A stretch of 64,000 bases of DNA, from positions 3,187,501 to 3,251,500 of the forward strand of contig NZ_CP036299.1 of the NCBI RefSeq assembly GCF_007752345.1, written 5' to 3'. The translations under genes and the position numbers were made by a program. Below are positions 29,901 to 38,898 of the stretch, one piece after another (within the stretch, counting starts at the first letter, position 1; each line of letters begins with the position of its first letter). The stretch comes from Planctopirus ephydatiae (GTDB lineage Bacteria > Planctomycetota > Planctomycetia > Planctomycetales > Planctomycetaceae). The notes under the pieces were generated by a model that did not search any database, was not told the origin of the DNA, and saw only the letters and a program-made list of their open reading frames with translations.

Positions 29901-30192
29901 GCTGCGCAGCCACGAGACCTTCGGGAACAACCCACGACTTCTTGAGTACATAAGGTGTGTCGTACGATGGGCCCCAGATCCAGGGAGCATTCTCAGCTGG
30001 AAACTTTGAATCGGTACTGGCAGCAAGCTCCCGGCCATTGACGAGCATGCGTTCGACCGCTTGCGACCATTTTTTCTCCGCTGGTTCTTCAGCCTGAAGA
30101 GAGATATTCGCCCCGCACAGCAACAACAGGCTGCATGAGGATACGAACCGAAAACGATGCCAAGCACTGGCGAAAACCTGATGCCGACTCAT
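26959..30192 (-). CDS. Large secreted PVC-type heme-binding protein with propeller and HEAT-like regions
   Basis: A 1077-residue exported protein of the large planctomycete heme-binding family. After a signal peptide (residues about 12-33) comes a beta-sandwich (about 60-170; DNEMELFLNGKSIGS suggests a carbohydrate-binding-like fold). A beta-propeller of the sorbosone dehydrogenase / membrane-bound dehydrogenase type follows (about 210-600; PSGFEVERLFVVPRDELGSW, GGEHGPHSIVLSPDG, GYRNPYDMAFNTDGELFVYD). Next is an alpha-helical HEAT-like stretch (about 610-860). The C-terminal planctomycete-type cytochrome c domain carries one CIVCH site at residues 944-948 and the distal Met in GPDMTQ. It probably oxidises a sugar or other substrate in the periplasm and passes electrons to heme; the substrate is unknown. 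It ends at a strong terminator. Confidence 0.88.
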   Translation of the reverse strand: MSRHQVFASAWHRFRFVSSCSLLLLCGANISLQAEEPAEKKWSQAVERMLVNGRELAASTDSKFPAENAPWIWGPSYDTPYVLKKSWVVPEGLVAAQLVATCDNEMELFLNGKSIGSSNEWQTPITIPLTGKLAKGENVLTAKVRNEGGIAAFCCRLSMKDAQGKVSAIESDESWQAFSSDDLQKQHPIKLVAKPGEAPWGQVMTNANEVSPAAKNFSVPSGFEVERLFVVPRDELGSWVAITSDPKGRLIASDQGGKGLVRITPAPLDGTGETIVEKIPVELSGAQGLLWAFDALYVVCNGGPGSGLYRATDSNGDDVLDKVEKLRDLQGGGEHGPHSIVLSPDGQKLFVICGNHTKVPFNIKDLTPPQTMGGIRAEQRRVELAADGASRLPANWDEDQIITRMWDANGHAAGILAPGGYVVSTDKDGKSWEVWSAGYRNPYDMAFNTDGELFVYDADMEWDFGTPWYRPTRVNHATSGSELGWRSGSGKWPAIFPDSLPALYDIGPGSPVGVTFGYGTRFPAKYQKALYLCDWTFGTMYAIHLTPEGSSYRATREEFVSRTPLPLTDVTIGRDGAMYFTVGGRGGQGELYRVRYTGNESTQPVMAKSEEGAALRSLRRELESFHTSAAKPDQAIPKALANLGHEDRYIRYAARVALEHQPVAQWKDKALASKSSLALIEGAIALAHQADPSDQLAILKALDQIDIEKLSATQKVWLLRAYELVMVRLGEPSVEFKKSFAARWNPQFPSGEFDLDRQLSSMLVAVRAPGIVSRLVNLLSEQSSSKGRPTNLAPDESALKELITRNAGYGSAVRASLERGGDLLQIHYAYALRTVHERDAWTIDDRKGYHGWFQRAREWAGGNSFRKFLINMENESLTGLSENEKLALEVLGARKPYTPPPLPKPMGPGKAWTKDEVMALVTSGRLDRGRNFEKGKRAFAAARCIVCHRFGEDGGATGPDMTQVAGRFQLKDLVEAIVEPSKVVSDQYKASVVETADGRSLVGRIVHESPTSILLVTDPEDATKFVELARKEIESISAAQESLMPKGLLNTLNEEELLDLLAYSISRNNPRDARFKK

Positions 30193-30312
30193 GAATCACT
30201 CCTGCCCATCAATGAAGCCATAATCCTGCAGCTTAAAACCTAATTTAAGAGTTAACGCATTCGAGAACGAAACTCCATAGGGCACCCCGTCACAGGGCCA
30301 CATCCTGGTCAA

Positions 30313-31725
30313 TCAATGATTGGCAATCGCTTCCGCCACACGGCGACCACTCGTCATTGCCCCTTGAATAGAAGCTGTCTCTAAATAATCCCCTGCACTG
30401 TAGAGTCCAGGTCTGAGCATCGCTGGCCGAAAATCGTGCTTCAGTCGCGATCCCGAGAGCTTCCCAACGGGCTGCGCTGGCAGGGCATGCTCGATCCGAT
30501 AGGTTCGCAAATGTTCCAGTTGCGGCAATGGAGATCCCAACCATGGATTAGCCTGCGAATGCGATTTCGATTTCAAGCGGAACCAGCTTTCAATCTGATC
30601 GCGAACTTCTGACTGCAATTTCTCTGGATCGGCTTGGGCGGCTGCCCCCACCACTGATGCTGATATCAGAGTTTTGCCTGCCGGTGCGTAATCTGGTGAG
30701 ACACCGGCTGGGAAGCAAAGGTTGTTGACTGGCCCATGCCCGTCTCCATTGAGCATTAACCAGCGATGAGCAGCATGAGGTATCTCACAACTGAAGTAGA
30801 GGCAGGCCGTCGAACATGTTTTCGTTACCGGGATGAATCCTTCGCTCAGCCTGATAGCGGAAAGGCCATCTGTGGCGAGAACAATTGTGGAAAAAGATTC
30901 TTTCTTTCCGTTGGTAAAAATCAGAGTCTGGCCATCAATCTTCTCCACCCGCGAAAGATAATGGATTGTCCCTTGAGGAAGCCGGCTGGCCAGTTGCTCG
31001 GGAATTTGCTGCATTCCCAGAGCAGGGAGTGCCGCCTGTCCTTCCGCCAGCATTTTGAAAACAAAGTTGAAAAAACGACTGGTAGTCTGCAGTTCGGATT
31101 CTAGAAAAATGCCTGAGTACCACGGGCGAAAAAAAGCCTCGATCAGTGATTTCGAGAATCCGACTTTTTTCTGCAGGTAGTCGATGGTTGGTAACTCTGG
31201 CTCATCCCAGAGCTGCTCGATACTCGTCGAGAGTAACCGCTGGCGAAGTCGGTACAGCTTCCAGAAGTCAGCAAAGTTCGCGAAACCAGAATTCAAACTG
31301 GCCCACGCTGTCGATGGCTTTCGCCAGGGGTCGGCCATCAATTTCCAGTCACCTTGAGAATAGACCAAAGCACCGGGATTAAACGAACAAAGTTTGAGTG
31401 CAGGATAATCAAGGACTGCCCGAGCTTCTGGATAGGCCGTCTGCAAGACTTGAAAACCACGATCCAGGCGAAATCCCTCATAGAAATCTGTGCGGATGCG
31501 TCCTCCCGGTGCATCGCTGGCCTCGAAGATTGCACACGGAATTCCCTTCGAGGTTAACTGGAGAGCACAAGCCAACCCAGCCATTCCCGCCCCGACAATC
31601 CCAACCGAATCCGTCGTCACTCCGCAAACTTTCTCATCAGAGGCTCTCAAGTTAATCCTGGGATCACATTCCAAATCTGCTCTCTCACGTTCAGCCTGTT
31701 GCGAATTGAGAGAATCAGACTTCAT
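30313..31725 (-). CDS. FAD-dependent amine oxidase/phytoene desaturase-like oxidoreductase
   Basis: A 470-residue flavoprotein. A polar N-terminal 40 residues precede the dinucleotide-binding motif VGIVGAGMAGLACALQL. FEASDAPGGRIRTD follows, the GGRxRT motif of the flavin amine oxidase / protoporphyrinogen oxidase / phytoene desaturase superfamily. The C-terminal FAD motif is LYSAGDYLETASIQGAMTSGRRVAEAI. No membrane segment or export signal is seen. The closest groups oxidise amines or desaturate isoprenoids; the substrate cannot be told here. Its ATG overlaps the stop of the upstream beta-helix gene as ATGA (31722-31725), so expression is coupled to two secreted polysaccharide-type genes, an unusual partnership. 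Confidence 0.87.
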   Translation of the reverse strand: MKSDSLNSQQAERERADLECDPRINLRASDEKVCGVTTDSVGIVGAGMAGLACALQLTSKGIPCAIFEASDAPGGRIRTDFYEGFRLDRGFQVLQTAYPEARAVLDYPALKLCSFNPGALVYSQGDWKLMADPWRKPSTAWASLNSGFANFADFWKLYRLRQRLLSTSIEQLWDEPELPTIDYLQKKVGFSKSLIEAFFRPWYSGIFLESELQTTSRFFNFVFKMLAEGQAALPALGMQQIPEQLASRLPQGTIHYLSRVEKIDGQTLIFTNGKKESFSTIVLATDGLSAIRLSEGFIPVTKTCSTACLYFSCEIPHAAHRWLMLNGDGHGPVNNLCFPAGVSPDYAPAGKTLISASVVGAAAQADPEKLQSEVRDQIESWFRLKSKSHSQANPWLGSPLPQLEHLRTYRIEHALPAQPVGKLSGSRLKHDFRPAMLRPGLYSAGDYLETASIQGAMTSGRRVAEAIANH

Positions 31726-34469
31726 TTGGAAAGAATCTGACCAGTGGAAGTGTAGAGATCCATGCGACCTCGGCTACCCACCCACAGCAAAGCCTCATTT
31801 TTGACCTGCCGCCGCTCGCTCCCTTGCTGATCAATAATCTGCACGGAATGGTTCGATTGGTAGACACTCAGGCCATAGATCAAGGAAAGTTGCGAGTCCC
31901 GATTCTCAAAGACAGGTCGTCCCTCAGGAATCTTTCCAATGGGATAGATAAACGCCCCCAGAATCTCAGTTTTTGCACCCGCTTCCGCCAGCAACTTCTG
32001 ACTTTCGTACTCGGTCTTAAAGCCGAGTGACCAGATCGTGGCACCACGGCTGTGGATACAAGGCCCTGAAGCATGACTTTCCGGGTTCCACTGACGTACC
32101 CAGACCGACTGCGGATGATCGAAATGCCAATCGGCCCCGCCCACATCTTCTGCAAAAATTTTTCCACCACTCCCCGCAACCGTGGTGCTGTAACGCCTGG
32201 GTGAACTGCTTCGTAAAACGAGAGTCGCTGGCGAGGCATGCTGCACGTGCTGACATTCCAGCCGATCAAAAACCAGGGTGTGTCCCGCCTGCTGTTCATC
32301 ATAGATCAGGAGGGGCGGAGGAGCGGCCTGAGCGTCGGTCTGCTCGTAATCTCCCGATCGAGTCCACACACTGGGATGCCAACCGATTTCGTGACCAAAA
32401 CCCACGATTCGCTCCAGCGGTGCATGGAGCTTCACGGGAGTCTTCCACTGAAATCGCTCATTGGCGGGGAGATAAACCACTCGGGCACCGTCATCGACAG
32501 CCGCCTGTAAGGCCAAAGACCAGTTCTCATCAACGACTCGATGGGCATACTTTATCAAGTTGACCCACTCTTTGGCAGGTGGCATTTCCGGATCAGGTGT
32601 CTCCTCAATTTTGAGCCGAAGGCTTCCCGTGGGATGACCGAAACCTTGAACCACCTGCTGACCCGTGAACTCTTCGATCCATGGCCCATTAACGGTTTGC
32701 TCGGGGTGCTCAGCCGCGGGCTTGTTAAAACCTTGCTGGTGAACTGCATGGCGATACCCGGACGTTTTGACTCGACAGGCATAGAGCGCACCGGCTGATT
32801 CAATGGCATTGGCCGAGTTGCTCCCTCCCATCAGTTCAGAGTCGAGCAGTGTGACCATCGAGTTGGCGCCGACTGTTTCCATCGCGGGAACCTGATTTTC
32901 ACTTTTGAGACCGCGAATCGCGACGATATTGCCGCGATTGCGAAAGCCCGCCACTCGCTGATTTTTCAGCGTAAGGTGCTCAAAAGTATGGCTGTACTCC
33001 TGGTAATTGATCGCCACCCCGACATCGAAACCCGTTACCGAAACATGTTTCGCCAGTGCAGGCCCCACATCATGATGTGTCAGGTCAAGTCCGACCAAAC
33101 CGCTCCCATCCCCCGAGCGAATGACGATGTGTTCGAGCCGGCCGAGATTATTGGAATGGTATTCCAATCCCTTCGCGCCGGGATTCCCCTTGCCTGTATC
33201 AATTGTCATGCCTTCGAGATACAGCCCAATACTGCTGCCATTCACCCAGGGATGAGAACCGGGGGCCCCTCGTGTGGAACTCATTCTCAGGACGGGTTGG
33301 GGCGATTCCTGATCGATAAAAACCTGATCTTTAAGTCGAAGGATGGTTCTGTCCGGCCCCGCACCCTTGATGTCGATAAACCGGGAGCAATAGAGCATAT
33401 CACTCACGAGATACACACCTTCGGGAAATATCAAGGTGTTTCGAGCAAGGGGCACTTTGTCGGCCAGGTGGGCAAACGCCGCATTGATCGCCGCAGTGTC
33501 ATCCGTGCGGCCATCACCCGCCGCACCAAAGTGGCGTTTGACGTCATAGCAGCCCGCATCTATTGGAACGACCTTCTGAGTCGAGACAAAATCCACCTCC
33601 TCGATCGCATCTTTTCTGGCTCTCAAGAACTGGGCGGGATCGAGAGGTTGCGTGACGAGTCGTACCTCATCGATTTTGCCATGAACGCCCCAGCGATCCT
33701 TATTCCCCCCGATATAAAAGTCCCCAAGACTTTGAGTGGTTAAATCTTTGATCTCAGTGGATTTCGAAAGGTGATAATCGATCCAGCACGTCAACATCGA
33801 TGCCTGGCGGTCATAGACCAAAGCCAGATGTCGCCAGGGATTTTTCTCTCGATTGAGCCGTGACGTCGACAGGTAATGACCCACGGGAAACCTTTCCTGA
33901 CGCCCATCAGTCATGCGATAGCCAAAGCCATGGAATGTGACATGATGATTCGGGTTCCAGTTCCATTCGAGCGCCAATTGGGAACTGGATTTTTCGGCAC
34001 CTGGAAAACCGCAGATCAAGGCATTATTCCCCGCTTCGTCAGCCGGGTGAATAAAGCACTCGAGCGTGAAGCCACTGGATGCGTTCTCCCACAGGGAACG
34101 GGGCAGTTTATAGACCAGTGGCCGACTGCTTTCGTGCGATTCGGAGAAACTTACACTCTGGCGGTTGTGCCGCGATTTCCTCGTGAGTGGGTCGTAAATG
34201 AATTCACCTGGGGTATCGTCACTCAAGGGAAAAGTGCCGGTGATTGACGACGCGAGGGGCTCAACCGCGGTTTTTGCAGTATTCGCGATGGCATTCAGCG
34301 TTTCTTCAAAGCTCCACTGCAGAGATTCCATCTGACTTGCCACACTGGGCACAGGCTGATCATCAGCCAGGCTGGCTGTACACGCCAGAATGATTGCGAA
34401 CTGGCTGATACATGCTGCGATCAGCACCTTGGTCGCAAAAGGCTGCAAGTACAAACATTGTTGAATCAT
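31722..34469 (-). CDS. Secreted LamG plus pectate-lyase-like (twin beta-helix) protein
   Basis: Read from ATG 34469 this is a 915-residue exported protein. That start is chosen because it is followed by the signal peptide ATKVLIAACISQFAIILA and preceded by a GGGGGA run; longer starts at 34541 and 34574 (the latter overlapping the esterase stop) would bury the signal. Residues about 95-270 form a LamG/concanavalin-like domain (FTLECFIHPADEAGNNALI, WRHLALVYDRQ, GKIDEVRL). A pectate-lyase-superfamily module follows (HFGAAGDGRTDDTAAINAAF, TLIFPEGVYLV, DIKGAGPDRTIL), then a right-handed beta-helix, and a second similar module (ALQAAVDDGARVVYLPANERF). Two such modules recall GH55 glucanases. It probably binds or cleaves a polysaccharide; catalytic residues were not identified. 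Confidence 0.82.
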   Translation of the reverse strand: MIQQCLYLQPFATKVLIAACISQFAIILACTASLADDQPVPSVASQMESLQWSFEETLNAIANTAKTAVEPLASSITGTFPLSDDTPGEFIYDPLTRKSRHNRQSVSFSESHESSRPLVYKLPRSLWENASSGFTLECFIHPADEAGNNALICGFPGAEKSSSQLALEWNWNPNHHVTFHGFGYRMTDGRQERFPVGHYLSTSRLNREKNPWRHLALVYDRQASMLTCWIDYHLSKSTEIKDLTTQSLGDFYIGGNKDRWGVHGKIDEVRLVTQPLDPAQFLRARKDAIEEVDFVSTQKVVPIDAGCYDVKRHFGAAGDGRTDDTAAINAAFAHLADKVPLARNTLIFPEGVYLVSDMLYCSRFIDIKGAGPDRTILRLKDQVFIDQESPQPVLRMSSTRGAPGSHPWVNGSSIGLYLEGMTIDTGKGNPGAKGLEYHSNNLGRLEHIVIRSGDGSGLVGLDLTHHDVGPALAKHVSVTGFDVGVAINYQEYSHTFEHLTLKNQRVAGFRNRGNIVAIRGLKSENQVPAMETVGANSMVTLLDSELMGGSNSANAIESAGALYACRVKTSGYRHAVHQQGFNKPAAEHPEQTVNGPWIEEFTGQQVVQGFGHPTGSLRLKIEETPDPEMPPAKEWVNLIKYAHRVVDENWSLALQAAVDDGARVVYLPANERFQWKTPVKLHAPLERIVGFGHEIGWHPSVWTRSGDYEQTDAQAAPPPLLIYDEQQAGHTLVFDRLECQHVQHASPATLVLRSSSPRRYSTTVAGSGGKIFAEDVGGADWHFDHPQSVWVRQWNPESHASGPCIHSRGATIWSLGFKTEYESQKLLAEAGAKTEILGAFIYPIGKIPEGRPVFENRDSQLSLIYGLSVYQSNHSVQIIDQQGSERRQVKNEALLWVGSRGRMDLYTSTGQILSK

Positions 34470-34563
34470 GGTCAGGGTCCCCCGTTCAAGCCTCTCAACG
34501 TCACTGAGGATTCTCTCTGGTGATATCGCCCCACCATGCATGGGATTGACCTTTTCGCAACTT

Positions 34564-36696
34564 TCAAGACACATCGATCCAGCGAATGCCGCGTGACTTA
34601 ATCAGTTCGACAGCTTCCGGCAAATCAAACTTCGAGAGGACATTGGGAATCACAGAAGATAGCGGCCACTGATAATCCTCTGTGTTCGCCATCGCAAGAT
34701 TACTCGCGGGCAGTCCAACGAACTGGACACTGGCAATCCCTTCGGACAGACAGGCCGCGAGGAGTGCCGGGACTGTACCACGTTCAAAGGCAATCAATTC
34801 GATCGATGAATGCCCTAACGACTTGAGCCACGCGATTGTCGACAGCAGATCGAAAACTCGCTGGCTGGGAATCGGGCGGCCCAGCATGAGTGAATGAATC
34901 GCGTAAAAGTAATCGTTGCCATAAGGCTGAAGGTAGGTTTGTGTGCCACCACAGGTATCAGGGCGGGAATCACCAACACCTCGCAGGTCGCAGGCGAATA
35001 ATGACTGATCGGGATTTGATTCGATGCGCCGGCTCAGCCATGCTTCTTCACGAAGTTCGCTGTCCGCAGAGAGACTCGACACATAAAGTGCACAACCTTC
35101 GTTCAGGACTGGTGGTCGAGATTCCAATCGCTGCTGGGCGAGGCGATAGACAATCGTTTCGATCCCTGGTTCTGTCTGAAGTGCATAGTGGGTCACTCCC
35201 GGACGAGGATACTGGCGACCGGAGACGCCTCGAAGAATCCGGTAGTCTGGTACAGAGAATTTCTCAGGAAGCTGGAGGCATGCTCGAAGATGCTTTTTCC
35301 AATCCTCACCAGTCTTTCGAGAGCGAGCCTCTGAAATCAATCGAGCTTTCTGAGCGGTCATGCTGAAGACCGTCGCTCCTTTGAGTTCAGCCACCTGGCC
35401 TTGCGTGGTCACGAACAGATCGGCATCTTTTTCGAGCACGATCGGTGGTTCGGTGCTGGCTTTTGATTGACCGGTCGCCTGATGAAAATGGGCATACATC
35501 GCTTCCCGGCTCACTTGCGAATAGTCATGCCCACCCGGGGCAATCGACAGTTTCAAATTGTCTTCGTGACCCAGCAAACGCCAGATTTTGCGGAGTTCTT
35601 CATAAGCCTGGATTGTCCCACGCACATCGAAGAAGTCTTCTTCCTGAGCGAGTATGACCACTGGCTTAGGAGCCATGACCGCCATAAAGTCGGCGTGATC
35701 CAGACCGAACTGTAAAGCATAGGGCGGACACTGTTCCGTATCGGTGGGGAGTTCATTCTGAAAGTTCCGATAGAAGGAAGTCACCGCACAACTGGGAGCA
35801 GCCATTCCCCACCGAGAATCGAGACCACACAGCCACATGGTCAAGGTGCCACCGCCGGAACTTCCCGTAATCCCGATCTGATGAGGAATCACATCCTCAC
35901 GAGACTGGAGATAATCCAGTGCGCGAATTGCATCCCAGGCGCGGGTCGTCCCCAGAAACTCATTGATCAGGAACTGCTGATTCCCTTCATGAAGGTGTTC
36001 CAGCACACCGATCCCAATTCGGGATTTCGATGCGTCATCCGCAGGATACTGGATTCTTTCTCCCTGACTCACCGGGTCAAAGATCAACACGATGTAACCT
36101 TGCCTGGCCAACCCTTGTGCAAAAGACTGGTACGAAGGATAGGCCTTGCCATTCACAGCATGGCCACATTCCCCCACGACAGCAGGGAAGGGGCCTTTGG
36201 TGGCAGTTGGCACGTAAAGATTCGCCGTCACAAAAAAACCGGGCTGACTTTCATACAACAGTTTGTCAACCCGATACGTATCTCTATTGAGAGTTCCAGT
36301 GATCCGCGCATTCAGCGGAGTGCGTTCTGGAAACGATCCAAATGCTGTTTTGATCTTCTGACTGACATCCTGAATGTAAGAAAGAGCCGCTTCGCGTGTA
36401 TTGATTTGAGAGAGCTTCGATTGGCGTTCCTGCATTTTTTCGCGGATCTGACCATCGATGTAAGTGTGCATCATCCGGCCAAATCGCTGGATGGGGGGAA
36501 GTTTTTCCTGCTCTTTGAGATTTTGGATCACACTCTCTGAATGCGATGGGATGGTTGCTGGCTCATGAGGTGTGCTGTTCGCCAGGGCAGTTCCTGAACC
36601 GCTCTGAACACCACCTGCCAGACCCCCGATGACCGACACACCAGTTCCTGCAACACCCAGGGCAGTGACTCCCAGCATCGATCTCCGAGAAAGCAT
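34564..36696 (-). CDS. Exported acetyl-xylan-esterase-like alpha/beta hydrolase, tandem domains
   Basis: Read from ATG 36696 (AAAGGA 8 bases upstream) the product has 710 residues. It opens MLSRRSMLGVTALGVAG, a twin-arginine-like or lipoprotein-like export signal. A first alpha/beta-hydrolase domain at about residues 130-410 has a complete triad: Ser280 in GITGSSGGG, an Asp near 354 (EEDFFD) and His390 (PGGHDY), as in acetyl xylan esterase / dienelactone hydrolase relatives. Residues about 500-700 look like a second hydrolase fold (SLFACDLRGVGDS), but its nucleophile elbow reads AFERGTVPALL, with no Ser, so it is probably inactive. The downstream beta-helix gene and the FAD oxidoreductase form an operon with it, suggesting polysaccharide deacylation. 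Confidence 0.83.
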   Translation of the reverse strand: MLSRRSMLGVTALGVAGTGVSVIGGLAGGVQSGSGTALANSTPHEPATIPSHSESVIQNLKEQEKLPPIQRFGRMMHTYIDGQIREKMQERQSKLSQINTREAALSYIQDVSQKIKTAFGSFPERTPLNARITGTLNRDTYRVDKLLYESQPGFFVTANLYVPTATKGPFPAVVGECGHAVNGKAYPSYQSFAQGLARQGYIVLIFDPVSQGERIQYPADDASKSRIGIGVLEHLHEGNQQFLINEFLGTTRAWDAIRALDYLQSREDVIPHQIGITGSSGGGTLTMWLCGLDSRWGMAAPSCAVTSFYRNFQNELPTDTEQCPPYALQFGLDHADFMAVMAPKPVVILAQEEDFFDVRGTIQAYEELRKIWRLLGHEDNLKLSIAPGGHDYSQVSREAMYAHFHQATGQSKASTEPPIVLEKDADLFVTTQGQVAELKGATVFSMTAQKARLISEARSRKTGEDWKKHLRACLQLPEKFSVPDYRILRGVSGRQYPRPGVTHYALQTEPGIETIVYRLAQQRLESRPPVLNEGCALYVSSLSADSELREEAWLSRRIESNPDQSLFACDLRGVGDSRPDTCGGTQTYLQPYGNDYFYAIHSLMLGRPIPSQRVFDLLSTIAWLKSLGHSSIELIAFERGTVPALLAACLSEGIASVQFVGLPASNLAMANTEDYQWPLSSVIPNVLSKFDLPEAVELIKSRGIRWIDVS

Positions 36697-37080
36697 AGTG
36701 GTTTCCTTTAGATTCACAGTAAGAGTTACGACACTCACCCAGAATGATCTTTGCGATGGAGTGATTTTTCATTAAATCGTCATAACCGGCATCTTCCACA
36801 AAGTCTGCAAGCTAAGGTCAGGAACGAAGGTTTTTGCAAAAAGTGAATGAATCGACCTTCAGAAATCGAATTGAGAGCCCCAGTGCGATTCCATCAACCT
36901 AAAATTTCAGTAACCCCCAAGCTTAATGTCCTAAGAAAAAGTTTTGAGGAATCCTTTCACTGCCAAGTTGTGATCGATCATCAGGATCTTGCTTGCCGAT
37001 CATATAAGCAAGTGTTAATGTGACGGAATCTCTGCCAGAATATTCCGCCCGAACTTCCTCAAGATATGTTGAGGCCCACC
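36697..37080. other. Divergent intergenic region (384 bases)
   Basis: Separates the leftward esterase operon from the rightward DUF1549 operon and should hold both promoters. An inverted repeat CTTGCTT (36988-36994) / AAGCAAG (37006-37012), 11 bases apart with ATATAAG at its right half, lies about 70 bases before the DUF1549 start and could be an operator. No gene is supported. Confidence 0.4.
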
Positions 37081-38778
37081 ATGAACCCAACCAGAATTTT
37101 TGTGATTGCGGCTGCAATGGCCCCCATACTGGTCTGGAGTTGTGTTGTTCAAGCGGCAGAAATTCCATCTCCGGATTTGAGCATTTCCACTGCGATTGAT
37201 CGCCTGCTGCAAGAGTCTCATGATCGCGCTGGCATTGTGCCGGCTCGCCGGACAGATGATCGTTCTCTGCTGCGCCGCACGACTCTGGATCTCGCGGGAC
37301 GAATCCCGACTTCGGCAGAAATCCGTGCTTATGAGCAGGATTCGGCTTCTGAACGCCAGTTACGACTCGTTGATCGACTGATGTCAGCTGCCGATTACGC
37401 GATTCATTTTCGCAATGAGCTGGACGCCATGCTTTCTGCGGGTGGAAACAGTCCGCAGGAATGGAAAGATTATCTACTGAGAGCTTGCGAAGAGAATCAG
37501 CCCTGGGATGAGACCTTTCGTGAACTTCTGGCACCGGATCAGAATCTCGAGGAACAGCGCGGAGCGGCACATTTTCTCAAGTCACGCTTGAACGATCTGG
37601 ATGATTTAACGAACGACACAAGTTCGTTACTGCTGGGTGTCAGCATCAACTGCGCTAAATGCCATGACCACCCTCTGGTCGAAGACTGGAAGCAGGATCA
37701 CTACTTTGGCCTGCAGGCCTTTCTGGCACAAACCTATCAGACACGCTCTGGTCGTCTGGCAGAGAAGCCACCGACCGAGCTGAATTTCAAGACGACATCG
37801 GGAGTGGAAAAATCAGCCAGACTGATGTTTCTCACGGGAGCGACAGTCACGGCGCCAGAAGACAAACGGACGGACGAGCAGAAAAAAGCCGACGCTGAAA
37901 TGGTTCGAAACCAGCGTGAGAAGGAAGGCTTAGCACCACCGGCTGAGCTCGGATTCAGCCCACGCAAAGAGTTCGTCAAGCTGGCATTAGATCCTGCGAA
38001 TCGAACCTTTATGGCCCGCTCAATCATCAATCGCACATGGGCTCGACTCATGGGGAGGGGATTGGTTCATCCCGTCGATCAGATGCATTCCGGGAATCCA
38101 TCGAATCATCCCGTCCTGCTCGACTGGCTCGAAAGAGATTTTATCGACCATGGTTTTGATTTGAGTCGGCTCATTCGAGGAATCGTCCTGAGCGATGCCT
38201 ATGCGCGATCATCTCAATGGGTGTACGACACGCCGGCCCCTCCCGCAGATCAGTTTGCCGTTGCAGCCATTAAGCCGCTGACTCCTCAACAACTGACGGT
38301 CTCTTTAATCATCGCCACCATGAACCCGGAAAAGATTCCTTCAAGTGATTTCCATGAGCAGGGCGTTGATCCAAACACATGGAAATCTTTTCGTACAGAA
38401 TTGGAAAAGAAGGCTTCAGGCACCGCCAGATTGCTCGAATATCCGGGTGAGAACTTCCAGATTAGTGTGACGGAAGCCCTGCTATTCAATAATGCGGCAC
38501 AGATCCAGAACAACTACCTGAAATCCTCGGATGAGCGGCTGGTCAATTTTCTCTCCAACCAGTGGAAAGCACAGCAAACTCAAGAGGATTTGCATGCCAG
38601 AAGCATGGATTCTCTGATCCAGACCAGCTTTGAAATCGTTTTTACAAGAAGAGCAGAAGAAGACGAAGTTTCGATGTTTCGTAATTACCTGCTGGAGCGA
38701 AATGAACGTCTCCCAGAGGCATATCAGCAAATGCTCTGGGCCATGATCACCAGCCCCGAGTTCCGCTTTAACTATTGA
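37081..38778 (+). CDS. DUF1549/DUF1553 planctomycete cytochrome-like protein
   Basis: A 565-residue secreted protein. ATG 37081 is chosen because GAGG lies about 7 bases before it and the signal peptide RIFVIAAAMAPILVWSCVVQA follows; ATG 37066 is an alternative. The N-terminal half is DUF1549 (PSCyt2): AIDRLLQ, RRTTLDLAGRIPTSAEI, and one CAKCH heme-type site in LLGVSINCAKCHDHPLVEDW. The C-terminal half is DUF1553 (PSD1): FMARSIINRTWARLMGRGLVHPVDQMH, NHPVLLDWLERDF, and TSPEFRFNY at the end. It lacks the PSCyt1 domain that many members carry. These proteins are hugely expanded in planctomycetes and always sit next to DUF1501 genes, as here; the biochemical role is unknown. Confidence 0.9.
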   Translation: MNPTRIFVIAAAMAPILVWSCVVQAAEIPSPDLSISTAIDRLLQESHDRAGIVPARRTDDRSLLRRTTLDLAGRIPTSAEIRAYEQDSASERQLRLVDRLMSAADYAIHFRNELDAMLSAGGNSPQEWKDYLLRACEENQPWDETFRELLAPDQNLEEQRGAAHFLKSRLNDLDDLTNDTSSLLLGVSINCAKCHDHPLVEDWKQDHYFGLQAFLAQTYQTRSGRLAEKPPTELNFKTTSGVEKSARLMFLTGATVTAPEDKRTDEQKKADAEMVRNQREKEGLAPPAELGFSPRKEFVKLALDPANRTFMARSIINRTWARLMGRGLVHPVDQMHSGNPSNHPVLLDWLERDFIDHGFDLSRLIRGIVLSDAYARSSQWVYDTPAPPADQFAVAAIKPLTPQQLTVSLIIATMNPEKIPSSDFHEQGVDPNTWKSFRTELEKKASGTARLLEYPGENFQISVTEALLFNNAAQIQNNYLKSSDERLVNFLSNQWKAQQTQEDLHARSMDSLIQTSFEIVFTRRAEEDEVSMFRNYLLERNERLPEAYQQMLWAMITSPEFRFNY

Positions 38779-38898
38779 ATCGACACCACGACGAACAGAC
38801 GGCAAACAACCGGATTTTCAATTCCAGCGAAGGTGGTACTGATTGATCGGGCCATCCTAGGCTGAAATTCCTTTGTTTTCCGGAGAGGACGGAAGATC

